Below, piece by piece: positions 1-6,005 of a stretch of DNA of 8,876 nt; positions within the stretch are counted from its first letter, which is position 1, and each line of letters starts with the position of its first letter. The notes beneath the pieces were generated by a model. That model was given only the letters and a program-made list of their open reading frames with translations, was not told the origin of the DNA and ran no database searches. The position numbers were made by a program, and so were the translations under genes. The DNA comes from Acidobacteriota bacterium (lineage in GTDB: Bacteria > Acidobacteriota > Terriglobia > UBA7540), in assembly GCA_021827245.1 (NCBI GenBank), contig JAKAWN010000293.1, positions 1 to 8,876 of the forward strand, written 5' to 3'.

Positions 1-2
1 TC

Positions 3-344
3 CGATCTCAGGCCATCTACCTGGCCGACGGCAGCAGCCATGCCCGGACGGCGGCCCGCGCCTTCTGCCGCCGTTGGCGAACCGGCTACCCTTCCATCGT
101 CAAGCAGCTGGAACGCGATCTGCCCGAGTTGCTGGCCTTCTTCGCGTTTCCCAAACACCTCTGGCGCAAACTGCGCACCACCAACATTATCGAACGCTGT
201 TTCGTCGAAGTTCGCCGTCGTACCCGCCCCATGGTCTGCTTCGTCAACGTACAGTCCGTGGACCGAATCATCTACTCCATCTTCCAGAAATTCAACCTGG
301 AATGGAAAAACCGCACCCTCCGCGCTTTTACACAAGCAGCTTGA
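3..344 (+). CDS. IS256-family (mutator type) transposase, C-terminal fragment
   Basis: This frame is open from the window edge to a TGA at 342-344 and gives 113 residues, the C-terminal end of a DDE transposase that would catalyse cut-and-paste or copy-out movement of the element. The diagnostic block is LWRKLRTTNIIERCFVEVRR followed by RTRPM, at about residues 54-79. The Glu in NIIER (residue 64, codon 192-194) is the expected third catalytic acidic residue; it lies 49 residues before the C-terminus, the same distance as Glu341 of the 390-residue IS256 transposase as I recall it. The two catalytic aspartates are upstream of the window. No frameshift or stop is seen in the visible part. An in-frame ATG at 129 exists but lies inside the conserved domain and is not the true start. 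Confidence 0.85.
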   Translation, partial: RSQAIYLADGSSHARTAARAFCRRWRTGYPSIVKQLERDLPELLAFFAFPKHLWRKLRTTNIIERCFVEVRRRTRPMVCFVNVQSVDRIIYSIFQKFNLEWKNRTLRAFTQAA

Positions 345-352
345 CGTCACCC
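325..352 (+). repeat. Probable right terminal inverted repeat of the IS256-family element
   Basis: The stretch TTTTACACAAGCAGCTTGAC and the following GTCACCC overlaps the transposase stop codon. IS256-family ends commonly carry an inner TTTACACAA-like block, which is what is seen here (326-334). The mate at the left end is outside the window, so the exact length and outer border cannot be fixed; the left end should begin approximately GGGTGACGTCAAGC. Confidence 0.5.
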
Positions 353-456
353 AGCTTTGCTCTCCTCTCGATCAAAGAGAAAAACAGCTATAAAATCAGA
401 TGCTTTGGCTGGATGAAAAACTTGGTTGCGGAATCGCTGGCCCTGGGAATTAAACG
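353..456. other. Gene-free stretch between the IS end and the receptor promoter
   Basis: About 100 bp without a credible reading frame, RNA gene or strong hairpin. A TATAAA at 389-394 has no matching -35 at a normal distance. Short antisense and overlapping frames here have no ribosome binding site and no recognisable product. Confidence 0.5.
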
Positions 457-485
457 TTGACAAACTGATTCCTGATGATTATATT
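457..485 (+). promoter_or_regulatory. Sigma70-type promoter for the TonB-dependent receptor
   Basis: A perfect -35 hexamer TTGACA (457-462) is followed after exactly 17 bp by TATATT (480-485), one base from the consensus -10. Transcription would begin near 492, leaving a leader of about 56 nt before the receptor start codon. The promoter lies about 105 bp outside the estimated IS end, so it is not a hybrid promoter made by the IS. A GGAAT...ATTCC dyad (446-450 and 468-472) brackets the -35 and could be an operator, but 5-bp arms are weak evidence. Confidence 0.75.
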
Positions 486-538
486 TTGTTGCGTTTATTC
501 CCCCTACAGGAAAATGTCGCGTACTTTCCACCCATTTT

Positions 539-543
539 GGAGG
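539..543 (+). promoter_or_regulatory. Ribosome binding site of the receptor gene
   Basis: GGAGG lies 4 nt before the ATG at 548. The spacing is short but this is the only Shine-Dalgarno near either candidate start, and it decides for 548 over the in-frame ATG at 656, which has none. Confidence 0.75.
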
Positions 544-547
544 CGTC

Positions 548-3500
548 ATGAGAGTGGATTTTTCAGCCAGGTTCCAGAACATCTCGCGTGAGTACAATTA
601 CTCTATTCGCTTGCAGCGTTTTGCCGCAACTCTTCATCTCTTCGCACGCCGCTCCATGACGATTCTATGCCTGTTCTGGATACTGGTTCCGTGTGCCGTC
701 GTCTACGGACAGGTCGTGACCGCCAGTCTGCAAGGAACCGTCCAGGATACCGCCGGCGCACCGATTTTAGCAGCCAAAGTCAAAGCAGTAAATCTGTCGA
801 CGAACATCGTCACTAGTACGCAGACGGACGCGCAGGGATTTTTCATTTTTCCTTCTCTACAAATCGGGGGGCCCTACACTCTTACCGTTGAAGCCCCCAA
901 TTTCAAGGCCGAAGAGCGGTCGGGCATTTATCTCGCGGTAAATCAGAAAGCGGATGTCACCATTGCGCTACAGGTTGGCACCGTGACTCAGAAGGTCGAA
1001 GTAAATGGCGATGTAACGCAGCTTGAAACTGCCACCGCCTCTTTGGGTCAGGTCATAGGGAATCGCTCCATTGTGGATCTGCCCCTGAACCAGCGAAATA
1101 TTTACTCGCTGATGTTTCTGGTGCCCGGAACTACTGGATCTGTCTCGGATGTATTCAACGGCATGAATCTATCTGTCAACGGTGGCCGCCCAGGAACCTC
1201 CGACATACTGATCGATGGAATCCCCGCATCTCCACCCTTGGTAAATCCAATTCAAGGCTTCTCCGCATTTCCTTCGGTGGAGGCCGTTCAAGAGTTCAAA
1301 ATGGAGACGGACTCATACTCTGCCGAGTTCGGGCGGAGCGGCAGCGGGATCGTCAACATCATTTTGAAGTCAGGTACCAACCAGTTTCATGGGAGCGTCT
1401 ACGAATTTCTGCGCAACTCTGCGATGGATGCAAACAGCTACTTTTCAAATTTGCATGGCATTCCCATACCCAGTTTCAAACGTAGCCAGTTCGGAGCAAG
1501 CATTGGAGGTCCCGTCGATATCCCAAAGCTCTATCGCGGCAAAGACAGGACGTTTTTCTTTTTTTCGTATGAAGGGTTACGGCAGGGAGCGGCGGCCCAG
1601 CTTACTGCCACCGTTCCGACCGCCTTACAGCGAACGGGAGATTTCTCGCAAACCTTAGACTTAGCGGGCCAACCGGTAGTCATTTACGATCCAGAAACGA
1701 CCACCGCCTCCGGATCGGGATACGTACGTCAACCGTTTCCAGGCAACAAAATTCCCGCAAACCGCATTGATCCCGTTGCCGCGAAGATTATGAATTACTA
1801 CCCTCTGCCCAATACGGCTGGTACTGTTTCCGGCCAGAACAATTACTTCGCTTCAGGCACCTCGACAGTGAATATCGACACGTATGACACCAAGGTGGAT
1901 GAAGATTTCAATGATCGGAATCGGATGTTCGTGCGCTATTCACGCCGCAACTATGCGCAACCGGGAACTTTCCTGTTCCCCGCCGCCGATCGGATTGCTG
2001 AGGGCGGCCCTACCGCTTCGCAGCCAGAGATTTCCAACGGCGCTGCAATCGATTACACCTTCACGCCCAGTCCCAGCTATGTGATGGAATTGCGTTACGG
2101 TTTTTCGCGAATGTTCCTCAATTTTGTTGCGGCCAGCACGGGCTTCAACCCCTCGACAAAGCTTGGGCTTCCCGGCATTATCGCTGCGAATGCCGACCAC
2201 TTACTGTTCCCTGGGATCGCTCCGGCGAACTACTACACGCTAGGCGATGGTGGACAAGGCGTTTCCAAAGTGTCGGCTTTCGAGAGCAATTTGCTGGGCA
2301 TAAACAACACCAAGGTTGTCGGCGGACATGTCATCCAGTTCGGCGGCGAGGGACGGCTGTTGATCGTGAACGATAACGAATCCGGGGCGTCCACGGGGAA
2401 TTTCAGCTTTACCCAGGGGATTACCCAGGGACCGAATCCCAACGTTGCCACCCCAACTGGCGGCAACGCGATCGCCTCTTTATTACTCGGCGTGGGCAGC
2501 GGCGTCATGGATAGATTCGCGAAGGACGTCGCGACGGAGAGCTACTACTATGGCGCGTACGTACAAGATAACTGGAGAGTTAATGACCATCTTAACCTCA
2601 ATCTCGGGCTTCGTTACGACCTCGATATACCGCGCACGGAGCGGTACAACCACATGGAGACATTCAGCCCTGACGTCCCGTCCCCGCTTGCGCAGGCAAC
2701 AGGGCTGACAGGATTGACAGGAGGACTGGTCTTCGTCGGCGTCGACGGCAGGAGCCGCCGCCAGTACAAACCGCAATGGCTGAACTTCAGTCCTCGCCTG
2801 GGACTTGCTTACCAACTGGACAAAAACACCGTAATTCGTAGCGCCTATGGCATTTTTTATGGTCCTTCGATGCGAGCCGCGGCCGGCACTGTGGGCACCG
2901 AGGGATTTAGCAGCGCGACGACGTATACCGGAAGCCCAAACGGGCTGACACCATCTGTCTACCTCAGCAATCCCTTCCCGAACGGATTGAGTCCGATAGT
3001 GGGAAGTTCTCAAGGCTTGCTTACGGGGATTGGCTCGACCTTCGAGAATTCGGTGACCGGGGATAACAGCGTAGGCTATACCGAGAACTGGAACCTGGAT
3101 ATTCAGCGGCAGTTGCCCTTCGACACCATGGTCGAAGCAGCGTATGTCGGAAGCCATGGCGTGCACCTCAACAAATCCGGTGAAAACGACTGGAACGGGA
3201 ACCAGCTAACTACGGGGGCAATGGCGCTCGGCACCCAGCTTCAGAAGAGCGTGACCAATCCATTCTATGGGATTATTAAAACAGGCCCGGAATCAGGCCC
3301 GACTATACCACGCAGTTACCTCGAAGCGCCCTTTCCTCAGTTCGTGGCGGTCTATTTGTCGTACCTTACCGGTGGGTATGAGGACTACAACTCTTTTCAG
3401 TTGAAGGTGACCAAACGCATGTCTCGCGGTCTCAGTGCGCTGGTGTCTTACACAAATCAGAAGCAGATCGACGACTATTCGGCCCTTTCGAATGTGGGGA

Positions 3501-4117
3501 GCTTCGGTGCAGGCATCCAGAACATTTACAACCCGCGCGGCGAACGCTCGCTCTCTGCCAACAATATCTCGCAACAACTGATCGTCAGCGCGATATACAG
3601 CCTGCCATTCGGCCGTGGACAGCAGTTTGGGGCCAATTGGAACCGCCCAGTTAACCTCCTGCTCGGGGGCTGGCAGACCAATGCGATTATGACAGAACAG
3701 ACCGGTTACCCGCTCTCTATATCAACCCAGAACACCTCCGATTCTGGAAGCCATATTTTGCGGCCGAATCTGACTGGTGTAAGTCCGGTTGAACACGGGT
3801 CGATAAAGTCCCGCCTGAACCAATATCTGAATCCCGCTGCATTCTCTCAGCCCGCGCCTTTCACATTTGGAGACGCTCCACGTACCCTTTCCAACGTGCG
3901 AGCTCCTGGCATGCATGACATTGATTTCTCCATATTCAAAAACTTCTACCCCACGAAACGCACAACTCTAGAGTTCCGGGCGGAGTCATACAACCTACTC
4001 AATCAGGTGGTCTTCGGTGCTCCCGACCAGGTGCTGACCTCGGGGAAATTCGGCGTGATCACAACCCAAGCCAATACGCCGCGGGAGATACAGTTTGCCT
4101 TGAAGTTTCTTTTCTGA
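548..4117 (+). CDS. Oar-like TonB-dependent receptor with carboxypeptidase-regulatory-like domain
   Basis: This 1189-residue outer-membrane protein should bind a large ligand at the cell surface and import it into the periplasm with energy from TonB-ExbBD. In order: a basic N-terminal extension (1-36), a hydrophobic signal core (about 38-53) with probable cleavage before Gln55, a carboxypeptidase-regulatory-like beta-sandwich (about 57-145, with LQGTVQDTAGAPI and TDAQGFFIFPSL), a plug (about 160-275, with VNGGRPGTSDILIDGIPA and the SAEFGRSGSGIVNIILKSGT block), and a beta-barrel of about 900 residues ending in FALKFLF. The terminal Phe is the usual signal for barrel insertion. Length is normal for Oar-like receptors of Acidobacteria. 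No SusD-like gene follows. The ligand cannot be read from sequence; the sulfatases downstream suggest a sulfated glycan or its fragments. It has its own strong promoter and is 327 bp from the next gene, so it may be transcribed more highly than the sulfatases. Confidence 0.92.
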   Translation: MRVDFSARFQNISREYNYSIRLQRFAATLHLFARRSMTILCLFWILVPCAVVYGQVVTASLQGTVQDTAGAPILAAKVKAVNLSTNIVTSTQTDAQGFFIFPSLQIGGPYTLTVEAPNFKAEERSGIYLAVNQKADVTIALQVGTVTQKVEVNGDVTQLETATASLGQVIGNRSIVDLPLNQRNIYSLMFLVPGTTGSVSDVFNGMNLSVNGGRPGTSDILIDGIPASPPLVNPIQGFSAFPSVEAVQEFKMETDSYSAEFGRSGSGIVNIILKSGTNQFHGSVYEFLRNSAMDANSYFSNLHGIPIPSFKRSQFGASIGGPVDIPKLYRGKDRTFFFFSYEGLRQGAAAQLTATVPTALQRTGDFSQTLDLAGQPVVIYDPETTTASGSGYVRQPFPGNKIPANRIDPVAAKIMNYYPLPNTAGTVSGQNNYFASGTSTVNIDTYDTKVDEDFNDRNRMFVRYSRRNYAQPGTFLFPAADRIAEGGPTASQPEISNGAAIDYTFTPSPSYVMELRYGFSRMFLNFVAASTGFNPSTKLGLPGIIAANADHLLFPGIAPANYYTLGDGGQGVSKVSAFESNLLGINNTKVVGGHVIQFGGEGRLLIVNDNESGASTGNFSFTQGITQGPNPNVATPTGGNAIASLLLGVGSGVMDRFAKDVATESYYYGAYVQDNWRVNDHLNLNLGLRYDLDIPRTERYNHMETFSPDVPSPLAQATGLTGLTGGLVFVGVDGRSRRQYKPQWLNFSPRLGLAYQLDKNTVIRSAYGIFYGPSMRAAAGTVGTEGFSSATTYTGSPNGLTPSVYLSNPFPNGLSPIVGSSQGLLTGIGSTFENSVTGDNSVGYTENWNLDIQRQLPFDTMVEAAYVGSHGVHLNKSGENDWNGNQLTTGAMALGTQLQKSVTNPFYGIIKTGPESGPTIPRSYLEAPFPQFVAVYLSYLTGGYEDYNSFQLKVTKRMSRGLSALVSYTNQKQIDDYSALSNVGSFGAGIQNIYNPRGERSLSANNISQQLIVSAIYSLPFGRGQQFGANWNRPVNLLLGGWQTNAIMTEQTGYPLSISTQNTSDSGSHILRPNLTGVSPVEHGSIKSRLNQYLNPAAFSQPAPFTFGDAPRTLSNVRAPGMHDIDFSIFKNFYPTKRTTLEFRAESYNLLNQVVFGAPDQVLTSGKFGVITTQANTPREIQFALKFLF

Positions 4118-4273
4118 GGGGTGAACAGGCATATTGAGGCCGGGGGTGCGTGCGCCGCTGATGGAAACCTGCCAGCAGGAGACGAAGAGGATGTAACTGT
4201 CTAGACGTTGGAAAGTGCAATGGGTCCAAAGAGAACTGTCAAGAGAGCAAGCAATGGGCATATAGTTTGAAAC

Positions 4274-4290
4274 GAGAATGGCTCATTCTC
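4274..4290. repeat. Perfect 7-bp inverted repeat, possible operator
   Basis: GAGAATG (4274-4280) and CATTCTC (4284-4290) are exact reverse complements separated by GCT. No T-tract follows, so it is a poor terminator; as DNA it is a compact 17-bp dyad of the size bound by dimeric helix-turn-helix regulators. It lies 154 bp before the sulfatase start. A related dyad occurs at 8442-8466. Confidence 0.5.
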
Positions 4291-4432
4291 ATTGTGTGGC
4301 TGTAAGGCCAGTCTCCTGTAATTGTCGGCACCTCCATCAACCTAGTTCATTCACAGGAATAACTCTGCATTTATCGTCACGCTGCGAGACTGCACATTTC
4401 CGATTTATAGAGACAATGCGAAAGCCCCAACC

Positions 4433-4438
4433 AGGAGG
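4433..4438 (+). promoter_or_regulatory. Ribosome binding site of the first sulfatase
   Basis: A full consensus AGGAGG sits 6 nt before the ATG at 4445, strongly supporting that start and efficient translation. Confidence 0.85.
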
Positions 4439-4444
4439 AAACAA

Positions 4445-5917
4445 ATGAGCAATGTAGGAACAGTCGAATCAAGCTCACGGCGTGAGTTCATCCAAGCCGG
4501 AGCAGCTACTGTAGGCGCGGCTCTCGCATCATCGATTCTGCCAAAAGCGGCAGCGCAAACAACAGAGAAGCGGCCCAATCTGGTTTTCTTTTATACCGAA
4601 GCACAGCGCTCGGATGCGCTCAGTCTTGCGGGCCACCCTATCCTCAAGACGCCAAATCAGGACCGCATCGGACGTGAGGGGGTCCAGTTTAAAAATGCAT
4701 TTTGCACCAACGCGCTTTGCGCTCCAGCCAGAGCCGTGGCTCTGACCGGAATGTATTCCTACGCAACCGGGGCGCTGGATAACACCACTACCGATGCGCC
4801 GCTTCCTTCCGATATTCCTCTGTTCACGGACTTGTTGCATCAGGCTGGCTATGAGGTGGGTATCTTCGGCAAGGTTCATGTCAAAAACGGCGTCCGAGAA
4901 CGTTACTGGGATCATTACTTCGGCTTCAATGCCGGTAATACCGATTACGACCACCCCAAGTTTTACGAAGGACGCAGGGGCGAGATGGGGCAGGAAATTA
5001 CATATAACGAGTATGCGGACGATCTTGCGACAGACCGCGCTTTAGCGTGGCTCAACGAGAAACGCGACAAGCCTTTTTGTCTATTGCTGTGGCCCCAGGC
5101 GCCGCACGGCCCTTTCTTTCGGCCGCGCCGCCTTCTCGATCTCTACAATGGCGTCCCCATACCTATCCCTGTTACTTTTGACGATGATCTGAAGGGCTAT
5201 CCTGGAAAGCCTCGCGCCTTTGCCAACGCAAAAAACAAGGTGGGAAGCACAGACATGCTCTATGACTCCGTCCGGTCGCTGGAGGAGCTTGTCAAGAACT
5301 ACTATGCCGGATTTGTGGCGGTGGATGAAAATATCGGTCGAGTTCTCGACTCGCTGGAGGAATCCGGCAAGTTGGACGATACGGCGATTATCCATAGCTC
5401 TGACCACGGATATTTTCTTGGCGAGTGGCGTTTATTCGACAAACGTCTCATGCATGAACCCTCTTCACGCATTCCGATGATGGTGAGATATCCAAAGAAG
5501 ATCAAAGCCGGAACCGTGAAAGAGGAGATGGTCTTGAATGTTGACATTGCCCCAACCTTACTCGACCTGGCGGGAGTTGGAATTCCGAGTCACATGCAGG
5601 GACATAGTCTTCTGCCTCTGGCAAATGGCGAAGCCACGAACTGGAGAAAGGACTGGCTCTACGAATATTACGATTACCCCGGAGCGGAGCATGTGCGGCC
5701 ACATCGCGGAGTGCGCACGGAGCGTTACAAGCTGATCTATTACTACCCGCTGGATTCCTATTTGGAATCGAAGGAGTATGAGCTATACGATTTGCAGACT
5801 GACCCTGGAGAACGAAACAATCTCTACGGCGACTCCGCAGTTGCCGATGTGCAGGCGCATTTGTGGAAACGCATGACCGAGCTCAGACAAGAAATCGGAG
5901 ACCCGAGAGTTACCTAG
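4445..5917 (+). CDS. Tat-exported S1-type sulfatase
   Basis: A 490-residue formylglycine sulfatase that should hydrolyse sulfate esters, probably on a glycan, in the periplasm or beyond. The start is fixed by AGGAGG. A twin-arginine signal SSRREFIQAGAA (residues 10-21, Arg12-Arg13) leads into a hydrophobic stretch and AAAQ (35-38), so export is by Tat in folded form. The sulfatase signature is Cys92-Ala-Pro-Ala-Arg96, matching the CxPxR core whose Cys becomes formylglycine. Other active-site candidates are Lys143 and His145 (FGKVHV), His221 (APHGP), Asp320-His321 (SSDHGYFLGEW) and Lys333 (FDKRLM). Odd: where most sulfatases have the first metal ligand pair Asp-Asp or Asp-Gln, 7 residues after Pro-Asn, this protein has Glu52-Ala53. 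The C-terminal part with YELYDLQTDPGERNNL (about 445-460) resembles the DUF4976 region found after the catalytic domain in glycan sulfatases. Substrate is unknown; a GlcNAc-6-sulfatase-like role is only a guess. It is followed by the second sulfatase 88 bp on. Confidence 0.9.
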   Translation: MSNVGTVESSSRREFIQAGAATVGAALASSILPKAAAQTTEKRPNLVFFYTEAQRSDALSLAGHPILKTPNQDRIGREGVQFKNAFCTNALCAPARAVALTGMYSYATGALDNTTTDAPLPSDIPLFTDLLHQAGYEVGIFGKVHVKNGVRERYWDHYFGFNAGNTDYDHPKFYEGRRGEMGQEITYNEYADDLATDRALAWLNEKRDKPFCLLLWPQAPHGPFFRPRRLLDLYNGVPIPIPVTFDDDLKGYPGKPRAFANAKNKVGSTDMLYDSVRSLEELVKNYYAGFVAVDENIGRVLDSLEESGKLDDTAIIHSSDHGYFLGEWRLFDKRLMHEPSSRIPMMVRYPKKIKAGTVKEEMVLNVDIAPTLLDLAGVGIPSHMQGHSLLPLANGEATNWRKDWLYEYYDYPGAEHVRPHRGVRTERYKLIYYYPLDSYLESKEYELYDLQTDPGERNNLYGDSAVADVQAHLWKRMTELRQEIGDPRVT

Positions 5918-5947
5918 GGGTCACCAGCGTTGAATTAGGAAGGGGTA

Positions 5948-5975
5948 ACTGGCAGGCTCAGGCTGACCTGCCAGT
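5948..5975 (+). repeat. Strong hairpin between the two sulfatase genes
   Basis: ACTGGCAGG (5948-5956) and CCTGCCAGT (5967-5975) are exact reverse complements. Inside them TCA (5958-5960) and TGA (5964-5966) also pair, leaving one bulged C (5957) and a GGC loop, so the RNA can form a 12-bp bulged stem. No T-tract follows (CTCTTGG), so an intrinsic terminator is unlikely; transcript processing, stability control between the two sulfatases, or partial attenuation fit better. A second pairing, AGTTACC (5908-5914) with GGTAACT (5944-5950), overlaps the base of this stem by three nucleotides. The hairpin ends 18 nt before the next ribosome binding site. Confidence 0.7.
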
Positions 5976-5993
5976 CTCTTGGAATCCGGACTC

Positions 5994-5997
5994 GGAG
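5994..5997 (+). promoter_or_regulatory. Ribosome binding site of the second sulfatase
   Basis: GGAG followed by 8 nt and ATG at 6006. It selects the ATG over an in-frame TTG at 5979, which has no Shine-Dalgarno and lies just beyond the hairpin. Confidence 0.75.
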
Positions 5998-6005
5998 AAA
6001 ATCGA

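Larger units (their letters stand above)
1..352 (+). mobile_element. Right end of an IS256-family insertion sequence (partial)
   Basis: The window opens inside an insertion sequence. What is seen is the 3' part of a transposase reading frame ending at 344, overlapped by a sequence (about 325-352) that looks like the right terminal inverted repeat. The left end, the rest of the transposase and the target-site duplication lie outside the window, so it cannot be said whether the element is intact. The outer boundary at about 352 is an estimate from family knowledge (the stop codon sits within or next to the terminal repeat in many IS256 elements). Confidence 0.75.
4118..4444. other. 327-bp intergenic region between receptor and first sulfatase
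   Basis: No credible gene. It holds two small dyads, CCTGC-CA-GCAGG at 4168-4179 and GAGAATG-GCT-CATTCTC at 4274-4290, and the sulfatase ribosome binding site at its end. No classic Rho-independent terminator with a T-tract is seen after the receptor. Possible -10 hexamers TATAGT (4261-4266) and TATAGA (4406-4411) lack convincing -35 partners, so whether the sulfatases have their own promoter is undecided, though the length of the gap would allow one. Confidence 0.6.

Noticed and set aside
514..591. 25-codon upstream frame (MSRTFHPFWRRHESG...) overlapping the receptor start, possible leader peptide
   Set aside because: The only Shine-Dalgarno-like AGGA is 2 nt from its ATG, too close to be used well; nothing in the peptide suggests a leader function.
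388..597. 69-residue minus-strand frame spanning the receptor promoter region
   Set aside because: No recognisable product, and it overlaps the promoter, ribosome binding site and start of the receptor.
1553..1565. T5-C-T7 homopolymer run in the receptor gene, possible slippage or phase-variation site
   Set aside because: It encodes the TFFFFSYEG motif that I recognise as a conserved feature of this receptor family, so the run follows from the protein; seven T is short for phase variation.
2483..3166. 227-residue open frame on the minus strand inside the receptor gene
   Set aside because: It is antisense to a well-supported coding region, has no recognisable domain, and its composition (Arg/Ala/Val-rich) is that of a shadow frame. 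The same holds for the other minus-strand frames such as 4529-4954 and 7095-7622.
4261..4411. TATAGT (4261-4266) and TATAGA (4406-4411) as -10 elements of a sulfatase promoter
   Set aside because: Neither has a -35 hexamer with more than a weak match at 16-19 bp, so a promoter cannot be supported, although one in this gap is plausible.
4167..5975. Shared short words between the gaps around the first sulfatase (ACCTGCCAG at 4167 and 5966; CCAGTCTC at 4309 and 5971)
   Set aside because: Words of 8-9 bases shared between gaps of 327 and 88 bp are close to what chance gives, and their order and context differ.
5979..6005. TTG start that would lengthen the second sulfatase by nine residues
   Set aside because: No ribosome binding site precedes it, and ATG 6006 has GGAG at good spacing plus a normal signal peptide directly after it.
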